Shown here: positions 36,302 through 44,951 of the stretch, in pieces
How the letters are laid out: every line of letters begins with the position of its first letter
Position numbering within the stretch: the stretch's first letter is position 1
NCBI RefSeq assembly: GCF_022811685.1
Contig: NZ_CP094532.1
Coordinates: 2,646,501 to 2,710,500 of the forward strand
DNA length: 64,000 nt
Direction: 5' to 3'
Source of the DNA: Chryseobacterium suipulveris
GTDB taxonomy: Bacteria; Bacteroidota; Bacteroidia; Flavobacteriales; Weeksellaceae
Made by a program: the position numbers and the translations under genes
Notes under the pieces: model-generated
What the model was told of the DNA's origin: nothing
Seen by the model: only the letters and a program-made list of their open reading frames with translations
Database searches by the model: none

Positions 36302-37690
36302 ATGAGCAAGAAATTCACCACCATATTCGGTTTTTCATTTTGGGTTCTCCTTACGGCGATCGCCTGTAAGAGAGACGATATTAATTTTGAGACACCGTCG
36401 CAGCTTTTAAGATTTTCAGCCGACACTGTTTTTTGTGACACGGTTTATAACCAGGTTCGATCAGAAACCTATGCGGTGAAAGTTTATAATACCGAAGACA
36501 AGGACGTAATGATCCCGAAAATCTCCCTCGAAAGCGGAAGTGGCTCACTTTACCGAATCAATGTGGATGGAAAAGCAGGGACTGAATTCACCAATGTTCC
36601 TTTAAGAAAGAAAGATTCGCTCTATGTTTTTGTAGAGATCGCGCCTGTTGCAAACGCTCCCGAAGCAATCGCTGAAGACCGCGTACTTTTCCAGACTCCT
36701 GCAGGAAACCAGCACGTGACGCTGTTTTCCGTAGTTCAGGATGCGGAATTCTATATCCAGACCGAAACCAATCCGAATATTTTAAGCGCCAATACTTCTT
36801 GGACGAACAATAAGGCAAAAATTATTTTCGGCGACCTGACTTTGGCGGAAGGAAAAACCCTCGACATCCAACCCGGAACGAAAGTTTATTTCCACAAGAA
36901 CAGCGGATTGAAAATTTCTAAGAGCTCAATTCTGAATGTGAATGGAAGTTTGGGCAATGACGTAATTTTCCGAGGTGACCGAAACGATACGAGATACGAT
37001 ACCATCCCGAAAAACTGGAACGGAATTTCGCTGGACGAGAACGCAGTATTAAACATGAACTACGGAAAAGTTTTCGGGGGAACCCGCGGAATTGAACTGA
37101 ATAAATCTACTGCAACCATCGACAATTCGATTATCCACACTCACCAGGAATACGGGATTTTTGCGGTGAACTCTACACTAACTGCAAGAAATCTGGTGAT
37201 GAACAATTGCGGAAATGCAGATTTGGGAATTTTCAAGGGCGGAACCTACAATATCCTCCACTCCACTTTTGCCAATTATTGGAGCATGAATTCTGCGCTG
37301 GCTGGTTTGGGAATTTTTGCGACCAATGAATATCAGAATGGAACTGCAACCGAACAGGGACCATTAACGCTGAACATCAGAAACTCCATTATTTACGGAG
37401 ACAAGGAAAACTCGATTGTATTTAAACCAACTACGGGACAAACCTTTAATTATACCTTCCAAAACTGTTTGGTGAAAAACGGCGCGACTCCTGGCTACAA
37501 TCTCGATGCAGCTTCCATAAAAAACCAGGATCCGAAATTCGAAAATTACTTTACCCACAAAATGAATTTACGGGTTAAAGCCGATTCCCCTGCAAAAGGA
37601 AAAGGAAATACCGCAGTTGCAGCAACAGTTCCGACCGATATTGTTGGAAATCCGAGAACTGTTTCTCCGACAATCGGGGCATATCAATAA
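36302..37690 (+). CDS. lipoprotein with parallel beta-helix (choice-of-anchor Q type)
   Basis: 462 residues. Signal peptide with lipobox (FSFWVLLTAIACKRDD, Cys at about 22), an Ig-like N-terminal segment (ETYAVKVYNTEDKDVMIPKI), then a right-handed beta-helix from about 170 (LDIQPGTKVYFHKNSGLKIS, LNVNGSLGNDVIFRGDRNDT, LNIRNSIIYGDKENSIVFKP) and an end typical of anchor-Q proteins (DIVGNPRTVSPTIGAYQ). Probably outer-membrane, possibly polysaccharide-binding. A TAAATTTG box (36271-36278) lies 23 nt upstream. Confidence 0.78.
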   Translation: MSKKFTTIFGFSFWVLLTAIACKRDDINFETPSQLLRFSADTVFCDTVYNQVRSETYAVKVYNTEDKDVMIPKISLESGSGSLYRINVDGKAGTEFTNVPLRKKDSLYVFVEIAPVANAPEAIAEDRVLFQTPAGNQHVTLFSVVQDAEFYIQTETNPNILSANTSWTNNKAKIIFGDLTLAEGKTLDIQPGTKVYFHKNSGLKISKSSILNVNGSLGNDVIFRGDRNDTRYDTIPKNWNGISLDENAVLNMNYGKVFGGTRGIELNKSTATIDNSIIHTHQEYGIFAVNSTLTARNLVMNNCGNADLGIFKGGTYNILHSTFANYWSMNSALAGLGIFATNEYQNGTATEQGPLTLNIRNSIIYGDKENSIVFKPTTGQTFNYTFQNCLVKNGATPGYNLDAASIKNQDPKFENYFTHKMNLRVKADSPAKGKGNTAVAATVPTDIVGNPRTVSPTIGAYQ

Positions 37691-37700
37691 GTGATAAGTG

Positions 37701-38039
37701 ATGGGCGATAATATAACCAACCTTCAAAACGAAGTTGACGACTGGATCAAAAATGTCGGTGTGCGCTACTTCAACGAGTTGACCAATATGGCGATGCTCA
37801 CGGAAGAAGTGGGTGAAGTGGCAAGAATTATCGCAAGAAGATATGGCGAACAAAGCGAAAAAGAAACCGACAAAACTAAAGATTTAGGCGAAGAATTGGC
37901 AGATGTACTTTTTGTGACTTTATGTTTAGCCAACCAAACCGGAACCGACCTGCAAAGCGCTTTCGACCGGAAAATGAAGATAAAAACCGAACGCGATCAG
38001 GAAAGGCATCAGAATAATGAAAAGCTGAAAGAAAAGTGA
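37701..38039 (+). CDS. MazG-like nucleotide pyrophosphohydrolase
   Basis: 112 residues from ATG (a GTG one codon earlier is possible). All-alpha NTP-pyrophosphatase fold with the metal ligands in MLTEEVGEVARIIARRYG (E-E-x-x-E) and LGEELADVLFVTLCLANQTG (E-x-x-D). Likely a house-cleaning enzyme acting on non-canonical NTPs. It lies 10 nt after the lipoprotein gene and is followed by a long heptad island. Confidence 0.88.
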   Translation: MGDNITNLQNEVDDWIKNVGVRYFNELTNMAMLTEEVGEVARIIARRYGEQSEKETDKTKDLGEELADVLFVTLCLANQTGTDLQSAFDRKMKIKTERDQERHQNNEKLKEK

Positions 38040-38129
38040 ATGGTGAATGCTGAGTCTGCTTCGCAGTGAATCGTGAATTTGCAAGAACCTCAAACTTTAA
38101 ACCTCAAACTTTAGATCTCAAACCTCAAA
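38035..38129. repeat. longest 7-bp tandem island (MazG-like to aroA gap)
   Basis: Heptads AGTGAAT, GGTGAAT, GCTGAGT, a 9-bp break, AGTGAAT, CGTGAAT, TTGCAAG, two bases, then CCTCAAA, CTTTAAA, CCTCAAA, CTTTAGA, TCTCAAA, CCTCAAA. It starts inside the MazG-like stop codon region and ends 13 nt before the aroA start. Two unrelated words share the same period. Confidence 0.9.
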
Positions 38130-38142
38130 CGAATTATAGAAT

Positions 38143-39366
38143 TTGCTACTCAAAAAATCTACCCTTAAACCCAACGAAACCATACAGATCAACGGTTCGA
38201 AAAGCATTTCGAACCGGCTTCTTATTTTGGGTAAACTTTTTGGCAATATTCTCTCTGAAAACCTTTCAGATTCGCAGGACACCCAACTATTACAGCAAGC
38301 TTTAAACAGCGATTCCGACCACATCGACATCCATCATGCAGGAACCGCGATGCGTTTTCTTACCGCATTTTTCGCGATTCAGGAAGGAAGAACCGTAACG
38401 CTAACTGGTTCCGACAGAATGAAACAACGACCGATCAAACCTTTGGTTGATGCCTTGCAGGATTTAGGTGCGGAAATATATTATCTGGAAAACGACGGTT
38501 TTCCTCCATTAAAAATTATTGGAAAGAACCTTAGAAAAAGTTTGGTTACGATTCCTGCGAATATTTCGAGCCAGTTTATTTCAGCATTAATGTTAATCGG
38601 TGGCGCGTTAGAAAACGACTTGGTCATCAATCTGACCGGTGAAATCACTTCGCGACCTTATTTGGAAATGACGCTGAAAATGCTCAGAACCATAGGAATC
38701 GAGAATTTCTGGGAAGGAAACACCATTCATATTCTTCCCGATATTCAGTCTGAAAAAAGTTCGCATCTCCTTAGATTTGTGGTAGAAAGCGACTGGAGTT
38801 CGGCGTCCTATTTTTATTCGTTGGCGGCGATTGGCAGAGAATGTATCAACCTGCAAAGTTTCCGGCAACATTCGTTACAGGGAGACTCCGCCTTAAAAGA
38901 AATCTATTGGGAAAACTTCGGCGTGAACACCATTTCCGAAGGTGCGGAAAGCAAAATTTCGCTTTTGCCGGAACATTATTTTTCCTTTCCCGAAAAAATT
39001 ATGCTGGATATGAACAAGTGCCCCGATATCGCGCAAACTGTTTGTGTAACGGCGACCATATTAAAAATTCCTTTCGAGATCAGCGGACTTCATACCCTAA
39101 AAGTGAAAGAGACCGACCGTCTTCTCGCACTGAAAAATGAACTTTTTAAAATTGGGTGCATTGCCGAAATAACTGATGATTCGATTACCTCACATAAATT
39201 CTTTGAAATCAAGGAAAACGTCCACATCGAAACCTACAACGACCACAGAATGGCGATGAGTTTCGCGCCATTTTGTTTAGTTAGAGAGCTGTACATTGAA
39301 AATGAAGAAGTTGTGAAAAAATCGTATCCTGAATTTTGGAATGATTTTCGGCAAATTCTTCAGTAA
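38143..39366 (+). CDS. aroA: 3-phosphoshikimate 1-carboxyvinyltransferase (EPSP synthase)
   Basis: 407 residues from a TTG start (LLLKKSTLKPNETIQINGSK). Sixth step of the shikimate pathway: shikimate-3-phosphate plus PEP. Motifs are SKSISNRLLILG, HAGTAMRFLTAFF, QRPIKPLVDALQDLGA, DMNKCPDIAQ and VKETDRLLALKNEL. Slightly shorter than E. coli AroA but complete. The SDR gene follows at 15 nt. aroQ lies 11 kb away and is not linked. Confidence 0.95.
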   Translation: MLLKKSTLKPNETIQINGSKSISNRLLILGKLFGNILSENLSDSQDTQLLQQALNSDSDHIDIHHAGTAMRFLTAFFAIQEGRTVTLTGSDRMKQRPIKPLVDALQDLGAEIYYLENDGFPPLKIIGKNLRKSLVTIPANISSQFISALMLIGGALENDLVINLTGEITSRPYLEMTLKMLRTIGIENFWEGNTIHILPDIQSEKSSHLLRFVVESDWSSASYFYSLAAIGRECINLQSFRQHSLQGDSALKEIYWENFGVNTISEGAESKISLLPEHYFSFPEKIMLDMNKCPDIAQTVCVTATILKIPFEISGLHTLKVKETDRLLALKNELFKIGCIAEITDDSITSHKFFEIKENVHIETYNDHRMAMSFAPFCLVRELYIENEEVVKKSYPEFWNDFRQILQ

Positions 39367-39381
39367 AATTATAAAAGATCT

Positions 39382-40170
39382 ATGACCATCATCATCACGG
39401 GAACATCTGCGGGAATCGGATTTGCATTGGCAGAATACTTTGGCAAAAAAGGTCACCGTGTATTCGGATTAAGCAGAAAAAATGTGGAGTCTGAATTTTT
39501 CACTTCAATCCCAACCGATATTACCGATCATTTACAAGTCGAAAAAGCGATTTCCGAAATCTTAAAATTGGAAACCAGAATCGACATCCTCATCAATAAC
39601 GCCGGAATGGGAATGGTCGGTCCTGTTGAAGATTCCACTCAAGAAGAAATTTTGAAACTGTTTAATCTAAACTTGGTAGGATCGGTGCAGACGATGAGTG
39701 CAGTTTTACCAAAAATGCGGGAACAAAAATTCGGGAAAATCATCAACATTTCAAGTATCGGAAGTGAAATGGGACTGCCTTTTCGCGGATTTTACTCGGC
39801 ATCCAAATCGGCTTTGGACAAGGTTACGGAATCGATTCGCTATGAAGTTTCCCCGTGGAATATCGAAGTTTGCGCACTCCATTTAGGCGACATTAAGACC
39901 AAAATAGCAGAAAACCGGGTGAAATCAAACGTTTCTGGTGCATACCAAAAAACTTTTGATAAAGTTTATGAACTGATGAACTCCCACGTTGACGACGGAA
40001 CAGAACCTCTCGAAGTCGCTGAATACATCGAAAAACTTTTGAACAAAAACTCCTGGAAAGCACACTATTATTTCGGGAAATTCGGACAGAAGATCGGCGT
40101 TCCTTTAAAATGGATTCTTCCGCAAAAGATTTATGAGAATCTAATGAAGAAGTATAATAAAATAGGCTAA
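39382..40170 (+). CDS. short-chain dehydrogenase/reductase
   Basis: 262 residues of the classical SDR family. NAD(P)-binding TGTSAGIGFALAEYF, NNAGMGMVG, catalytic Ser in INISSIGSEMG and YxxxK in FYSASKSALDKV. The first loop residues (GLSRKN) with a basic Arg suggest NADPH. Substrate unknown. Probably co-transcribed with aroA (15 nt) and cutC (33 nt). Confidence 0.9.
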   Translation: MTIIITGTSAGIGFALAEYFGKKGHRVFGLSRKNVESEFFTSIPTDITDHLQVEKAISEILKLETRIDILINNAGMGMVGPVEDSTQEEILKLFNLNLVGSVQTMSAVLPKMREQKFGKIINISSIGSEMGLPFRGFYSASKSALDKVTESIRYEVSPWNIEVCALHLGDIKTKIAENRVKSNVSGAYQKTFDKVYELMNSHVDDGTEPLEVAEYIEKLLNKNSWKAHYYFGKFGQKIGVPLKWILPQKIYENLMKKYNKIG

Positions 40171-40203
40171 ATTTTTCGTATATTCATCAAAGAAAAATTG
40201 GTT

Positions 40204-40866
40204 ATGTTAGAAATTGCCTGCTTTGAACTCACCTCTGCCGAAACCGCCTTGAAATCGGTTGCAGACCGCATCGAGTTCTGTGCAAATCACGATTTGGGTG
40301 GGACAACTCCCAATTTTTATGAATTCCTCCATCTGAAAAGGCATTACGCAAAACCTGTTTACGTGATGATTCGACCGGAAGGTGGCCCGTTTTTTTATTC
40401 CGATGAAGAGTTTTTAGCAATGAAAAACAGCATTATCGCCTTCAAAGAAGGTGGTGCGGATGGTTTTGTTTTCGGCATTCTGGATCCCCACAACGAAATC
40501 GACAAAGAAAAAAATACCGAACTGATCGAACTTGCAGGTGATGTTCCCTGCACTTTTCACCGCGCATTCGACCGAACAAAGGATTTAGAAAAATCCATTA
40601 AAACCTTAATAGAACTTGGTTTCAGCACGGTCTTAACTTCAGGCGGGAAACCCAACGCAATGGAAGGAAGGGAGAAATTGAAAGAACTTATCGACGGTTA
40701 TTCGCATAAAATAAATATCCTCATCGGAGGCGGGGTTCGCTCAGAAAATATAGCGGAACTGAAGTCTTTTACTGGCGGAACTTTTTTCCACTCCTCTGCA
40801 ATTATGAAATACGACACTTTTGCAGATGATGGCGAGATTAAGAAGTTGAAGCAGCTGTCGTCGTAG
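40204..40866 (+). CDS. cutC: copper homeostasis protein CutC
   Basis: 220 residues from the ATG at 40204, a better start than the TTG two codons earlier. TIM-barrel protein: MLEIACFELTSAETALKSVA, VMIRPEGGPFFYSDEEF, GADGFVFGILDP, CTFHRAFDRTKD and the LTSGGKPNAMEG turn are all family features. Its role in copper handling is debated. Its stop codon directly abuts the stop codon of the opposite-strand deiminase gene. Confidence 0.92.
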   Translation: MLEIACFELTSAETALKSVADRIEFCANHDLGGTTPNFYEFLHLKRHYAKPVYVMIRPEGGPFFYSDEEFLAMKNSIIAFKEGGADGFVFGILDPHNEIDKEKNTELIELAGDVPCTFHRAFDRTKDLEKSIKTLIELGFSTVLTSGGKPNAMEGREKLKELIDGYSHKINILIGGGVRSENIAELKSFTGGTFFHSSAIMKYDTFADDGEIKKLKQLSS

Positions 40867-41781
40867 TTATTCGCGAACAAGCGGCAACGTCGAACACCTC
40901 AACAATCCTCCCATTTTAGAAATCTCGCGGTACGGAATTTCTTCCACGGTCATTCCCCATTCGTTTCGCAGGTGGTCGTTCATTCGGGTGAAAGCTTTGT
41001 CGGACACCACAATTTCGGGCGAGATCGAAAAAATATTCGGGTACATTTCAAACATTTCCTCATCAGTGACGTGGAAGCAGTTTTCCTCACCGAAAATGTC
41101 GAGGATTAAAGTATAGTCGCTCTCGTCCACAAAACCGTTTTTATAGATAATGCATTTGTCTTTGCCAACTGGGTTGAAAGTACAGTCTAAATGCAGGATT
41201 CCCTTAAAAGGTTCCTTGTCGTTTTTCTTCAGTTCAAAATCGAGAATCCTTTTCTTTGGGAAATATTCTTTCAGGATTTCGATGGCGTATTCGTTGGTAC
41301 GTGCGGTTTTGAAACTTCGGTAATCCTCGCTGTAGCACGTTCCGATGAAGAGATAGTCGTTCCAGACGATCACGTCGCCACCTTCAATGTGTGCAGTTTC
41401 AGGAAGATTGATGATGTCGCGCCATTTCACCTCCTCGAAGATTTTCTTATAGGCGTCCTGTTCATCGGCTCTGTCGGAGATTACATTAGAAATAATCATC
41501 TTGTCATCAATTACAAAAGCTACGTCTCTTGCAAAAACCTGGTTGTAGTTTTCGATAATTTCCGGACGGAAAACTTGCACATCATACTTTCTCAAAACCT
41601 TTTCAAATTCTGTCATTTCGTGGATGATGTCCTCTTCTTTTGGGTAGATTCCCTTTTGGATCGTGTCATAAGATTTTGCGTCGTAGCTTTCCTCAAGCGT
41701 CGGAATTTTTCCCATGGAACCAGGTTGACCCAATACGACGGATTTTAAGCGTGCAGTCTCGTTCTTGATGTTCAGTTTCAT
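40867..41781 (-). CDS. arginine deiminase / amidinotransferase-fold enzyme
   Basis: 304 residues. Guanidino-modifying fold: FARDVAFVID (binding Asp), AHIEGGDVIVW (Glu/Asp), HLDCTFNPVGKDKCI (catalytic His-x-Asp) and the nucleophile Cys in GGLLRCSTLPLVRE at the extreme C-terminus. Members hydrolyse arginine, dimethylarginine or related guanidines; which one is not clear. A TAAATTTG -7 box (minus, 41799-41806) lies 17 nt upstream. Confidence 0.82.
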   Translation of the reverse strand: MKLNIKNETARLKSVVLGQPGSMGKIPTLEESYDAKSYDTIQKGIYPKEEDIIHEMTEFEKVLRKYDVQVFRPEIIENYNQVFARDVAFVIDDKMIISNVISDRADEQDAYKKIFEEVKWRDIINLPETAHIEGGDVIVWNDYLFIGTCYSEDYRSFKTARTNEYAIEILKEYFPKKRILDFELKKNDKEPFKGILHLDCTFNPVGKDKCIIYKNGFVDESDYTLILDIFGEENCFHVTDEEMFEMYPNIFSISPEIVVSDKAFTRMNDHLRNEWGMTVEEIPYREISKMGGLLRCSTLPLVRE

Positions 41782-41990
41782 AAAAATGGTGCTTGCAACA
41801 AATTTAAAGAAAGCAATCGGAGTGGCGAAATTTTTTTCGGCTGACGATTTTTCCTATATTTTAGGGAATTTTGACAAATTTACCTGTTATAAGACACTAA
41901 CCTGTCACGAAAAAAACCATCAAAAATTAAAATGGGATTAAAATCTTATAAATGCTGTTAAAATATCGTTAAAACTGAAACAAACGGGTT
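41782..41990. other. gene-free stretch upstream of the protease promoter
   Basis: It holds the -7 box of the deiminase-like gene and otherwise AT-rich sequence with no open frame or hairpin that I could support. The whole gap to the protease start (41782-42148) is 367 bp; the rest is described under the promoter and the repeat fragment. Confidence 0.5.
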
Positions 41991-42020
41991 TTGGTTAATA
42001 CTTATTTAGCATTAAATTTG
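41991..42020 (+). promoter_or_regulatory. promoter of the HtrA protease gene
   Basis: TTG (41991-41993), exactly 19 nt, TAAATTTG (42013-42020). The predicted 5' leader is about 120 nt and contains the palindrome fragment at 42071. Confidence 0.75.
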
Positions 42021-42070
42021 TTCAGTAAACATTCAGAGTTTAAGATTGGTATATTGAAAAATATGGATAA

Positions 42071-42111
42071 GAAATTTTCTTTACCCCTCCCTAAAGGGTG
42101 GAAAATTTCTC
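42071..42111 (+). repeat. stand-alone core fragment of the 158-bp element
   Basis: AAATTTTCTTTACCCC, TCCCTAAAGGG and TGGAAAATTTC match one arm region of the element at 44731, without its termini. The inner TCCCTAAAGGG plus the flanking AAATTTTC/GAAAATTT can fold into a hairpin in the leader of the HtrA mRNA. Confidence 0.65.
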
Positions 42112-42148
42112 TCAAAATTGATAGACTCAAAAGAAAAAGATAAATTAT

Positions 42149-43672
42149 ATGACGATGAAGAATAACCTAAAAAAACTGATTCCTTATGCTTTCGTGGGTG
42201 TGATCTCAGGAGCGACTACTTTTGGTGCGATTAATTATTTCGGGGTGAAGAATAGTGATTCCGAGTTTTCTTATTTTGCGCCGAAAAACAATAGCGATGC
42301 AAAGTTTGCATCATTCAATATGACGGGAGTTGGAGACGACTTTGTGAAAGCTTCCAAGATGACGGTTCCTGCGGTCGTAAGTATCAAAAATTTTTCCGAC
42401 AGAAACACGCAGAGAAGCGACCAGGATTTGTTTGACCTGTTTTTCGGAAACCCGTTCGGAAACAATCAGAGACAACAGCAGCAACAACCGAAGGTTGAAA
42501 TGCCACGAGGAATGGGATCTGGTGTGATCATTTCGCCGGACGGCTATATTATTTCCAACAACCACGTGGTTGCAGGAGCTACGAAACTTGAAGTTCAGCT
42601 TTCAAATAAGAAAACATACATCGCGAATTTGGTGGGAACCGATCCTACAACCGATATCGCACTTTTGAAAATTGAAGAAAAAGGATTGCCTTACCTGAAC
42701 TTTGCCAATTCCGACAATGTGGAAGTTGGTCAATGGGTTTTGGCGGTAGGAAATCCGATGGGGCTGAATTCCACCGTTACTGCAGGAATTGTTTCCGCAA
42801 AAGGAAGAAGCATTGATTTACTCAGCCAACAGTCGAAAACGCCGATTGAGAACTTTATCCAGACCGATGCTGCGATTAATCCAGGAAATTCAGGTGGAGC
42901 TTTGGTTAATCCAAACGGCGAACTGATTGGGATCAACTCCGCAATTTCTTCAAAAACAGGATATTACGAAGGGTATGGTTTTGCTGTGCCTTCGAATCTT
43001 GCAAGAAAAGTTGTAGAAGACATCAAGAAGTTTGGTTTGGTTCAGCGGGGCTTTTTAGGGGTCCGTTCTTTTGACCTTTCTGACCAAAGAGCAGTTGCGC
43101 AGTATAACCAGCAGAATAAAACGAATATCAAATCCAGAGACGGAGTTTATATTACCGACGTTACTGCAAAAGGCGGTGCAGAAGATGCGGGATTGAGAAC
43201 TGGGGACATCATTACAAAAGTTGACAACACGGTGGTTTCAAGCTATTACGATCTTTCTTTCGCTGTCGGAAGTAAAAGACCGGGTGACCAAGTTGCAATT
43301 ACCTACCTAAGAAACGGGAAAGAAAATATTGCAAACGTTACCTTGAAAGATGAAAAAGGCGGAACTTCTTTCCGAAGCAAAGCTGATATGACCGTTACCG
43401 AAAAAATCGGATCGGAGTTTGAACCATTAAGTGAAAAATTCAAAACCGATTATGGACTGAACAGCGGTGTGATTGCAAAAAATGTTCAGGACGGAAGCGA
43501 AATGGCCAAAATCGGAGTTGTGGATAATTACATCGTGATCGAAGTCAACGGAAAACCTGTAAACTCGCAGAAAGATATAGAGAAAATCCTCGACAAGTAC
43601 CAAGGAAACGTTCAGGTGAAATATGTCGATGAGTACGGAAGGATTACGACGAGAGGTTTTAAGATGCCGTAG
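42149..43672 (+). CDS. Do/HtrA-family periplasmic serine protease
   Basis: 507 residues; ATG at 42149 or 42155. Membrane or signal segment (about 10-30). Trypsin-like domain with catalytic His139 (SNNHVVAGA), Asp169 (DPTTDIALLKI) and Ser248 (INPGNSGGALVNPN). Two PDZ domains follow: about 310-400 (GVYITDVTAKGGAEDAGLRT) and about 410-505 (GVIAKNVQDGSEMAKIGV). A Gln-rich LA-like loop (NNQRQQQQQ) precedes the protease core. Degrades or chaperones misfolded envelope proteins. Confidence 0.93.
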   Translation: MTMKNNLKKLIPYAFVGVISGATTFGAINYFGVKNSDSEFSYFAPKNNSDAKFASFNMTGVGDDFVKASKMTVPAVVSIKNFSDRNTQRSDQDLFDLFFGNPFGNNQRQQQQQPKVEMPRGMGSGVIISPDGYIISNNHVVAGATKLEVQLSNKKTYIANLVGTDPTTDIALLKIEEKGLPYLNFANSDNVEVGQWVLAVGNPMGLNSTVTAGIVSAKGRSIDLLSQQSKTPIENFIQTDAAINPGNSGGALVNPNGELIGINSAISSKTGYYEGYGFAVPSNLARKVVEDIKKFGLVQRGFLGVRSFDLSDQRAVAQYNQQNKTNIKSRDGVYITDVTAKGGAEDAGLRTGDIITKVDNTVVSSYYDLSFAVGSKRPGDQVAITYLRNGKENIANVTLKDEKGGTSFRSKADMTVTEKIGSEFEPLSEKFKTDYGLNSGVIAKNVQDGSEMAKIGVVDNYIVIEVNGKPVNSQKDIEKILDKYQGNVQVKYVDEYGRITTRGFKMP

Positions 43673-43686
43673 GTTTTAATTGAAAA

Positions 43687-43773
43687 ATTAATAATGAATA
43701 ATTAATAATTGTAAAACGGAAATTTTCTTTACCCCTTCCGATAATTATCGGAACTAAAGGGAGAAAAATTTCC
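43687..43773 (+). repeat. AT heptads plus a second core fragment with nested palindrome
   Basis: 43687-43707 reads ATTAATA, ATGAATA, ATTAATA. It is followed by GGAAATTTTCTTTACCCC and, where the element has TCCCTAAAGGG, a longer TTCCGATAATTATCGGAA palindrome and then CTAAAGGGAGAAAAATTTCC. It looks like an element core into which a second palindrome has been inserted. Confidence 0.7.
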
Positions 43774-43803
43774 TTCAAGAAAAAAATCAATTTCTTAAAT
43801 AGC

Positions 43804-43836
43804 AAAAACGCAACTTTCTTAAGGTTGCGTTTTTTT
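43804..43836. terminator. bidirectional terminator, protease / membrane protein
   Basis: 11-bp stem AAAAACGCAAC (43804-43814) / GTTGCGTTTTT (43824-43834). The right arm overlaps the last codons of the minus-strand membrane-protein gene (stop at 43819-43821). T-runs exist on both sides. Confidence 0.85.
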
Positions 43837-44277
43837 GTTTTGGAGTTTTCTGAGCCGTTTCTTTTTCCGTTCGTAAATGACCTCGGTAATTTTTCCGCCG
43901 ATCCACGCAAAAGGGAAGAACGTAAGAAAGATGAGGATTTTGTAAAAAGTAGGGTGATACGGAAAGATGATAATATCGAGCATCGCCACAAAAAGCAGGA
44001 TAAACCCGATCAGAATTGCGTAGGCGACTTTGGCGTATTTCACGATAATTGCCGTTGCAACACCACCTACAGTCGCACCAATTCCCGAAGAAATAAGCAG
44101 TGCCACGAAAAAGTACGGTTTATGTTCAACGCTTTTCAGAACCCGCTCCCATTGTTGGAAAGGCGTGATCGCCTCATAATTGATCCACGATGGGTTCAGC
44201 CGGATTCCCAAAGAAATAATGAGCCCCGAAACAGCAAGGCCCACAATTACCGCCAAAGTATTCCTCAGAAAGTTCAT
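43819..44277 (-). CDS. small polytopic membrane protein
   Basis: 152 residues with four hydrophobic segments (TLAVIVGLAVSGLIISLGI; FFVALLISSGIGATVGGVAT; AYAILIGFILLFVAMLDIII; KILIFLTFFPFAWIGGKIT) and a very basic C-terminal tail (ERKKKRLRKLQNKK). No family recognised. It starts directly after the ridA stop, so the two are one transcript. Confidence 0.75.
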   Translation of the reverse strand: MNFLRNTLAVIVGLAVSGLIISLGIRLNPSWINYEAITPFQQWERVLKSVEHKPYFFVALLISSGIGATVGGVATAIIVKYAKVAYAILIGFILLFVAMLDIIIFPYHPTFYKILIFLTFFPFAWIGGKITEVIYERKKKRLRKLQNKKTQP

Positions 44278-44658
44278 TTAGAATTGGTGCGCAATCATCG
44301 AGATTTCAATATCCACATTTTTCGGAAGGCAGGAAACCTGAACCGTTTCGCGTGCCGGGAAAGATTCCGCATCGAGGTAGGAAGCGTAGATTTCGTTCAT
44401 CGCTGCAAAATCGTCCATATTCTTCAAAAAGATGGTTGCCTTCACCACGTTTTTGAAGGTCATTCCCGCTTCAGTGAGAATCGCTTCGAGATTTTTCATC
44501 ACCTGGTGCGTCGCTTTTTCAATGCCTTCTTCCAGTTTTCCAGTTTCAGAATTCATCGGTATCTGTCCGGAAATGTAGAGGATTCCATTGGCGAGATTCG
44601 CCTGTGAATAAGGCCCGATCGCGGCAGGAGCATGTGGAGTAGAAATCAATTTTTTCAT
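44278..44658 (-). CDS. ridA: RidA-family enamine/imine deaminase
   Basis: 126 residues. MKKLISTPHAPAAIGPYSQA, GILYISGQIPMN, and the ligand Arg in FPARETVQVSCLPKNVDIEI are the RidA signature. Hydrolyses reactive 2-aminoacrylate to pyruvate, protecting PLP enzymes. Adjacent to the membrane protein gene with no gap. A TATATTTG box (minus, 44688-44695) lies 29 nt upstream, without a good TTG. Confidence 0.94.
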   Translation of the reverse strand: MKKLISTPHAPAAIGPYSQANLANGILYISGQIPMNSETGKLEEGIEKATHQVMKNLEAILTEAGMTFKNVVKATIFLKNMDDFAAMNEIYASYLDAESFPARETVQVSCLPKNVDIEISMIAHQF

Positions 44659-44730
44659 AGCGTTTACGTTCTGGTCAATTTAATCAACAAATATAAAACT
44701 TATTAAACAACGATGGAAACCTTTTCTTGA

Positions 44731-44888
44731 GAGCATGTTTAAATTTTATTCAAAAAAAAATAGTATCGGAAATTTTCTTTACCTCGACCCTAAAGGGCGG
44801 AAAATTTAGTACGAAATAAACCTAAATTTGCTCCTTTTACGGTCGGGGTAATCAAATTTAGGTTTACTTCGAAAAATTAAATGTGCTA
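44731..44888 (+). mobile_element. 158-bp MITE-like palindromic element, copy 2
   Basis: Same length and order as copy 1 (inverted). The left end is GAGCATGTTTAAATTTTATT, followed by GGAAATTTTCTTTACC, CCCTAAAGGGCGGAAAATTT and GGTCGGGGTAATCAAATTTA, ending AAATGTGCTA. Compared with copy 1 the inner stem has several substitutions and the right end is eroded, suggesting an older copy. It lies between ridA and the lptD-like gene. Confidence 0.78.
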
Positions 44889-44951
44889 TCAGTTTACACC
44901 ACAACTTTTAAGCAATGGATTTTTAATTTTATTTACATTAAATAAACAGCA

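Noticed and set aside
43825..44607. 260-codon plus-strand frame across the membrane protein and ridA genes
   Set aside because: Composition (many Arg, His, Asn, Phe) is that of an antisense shadow; ridA on the other strand is certain.
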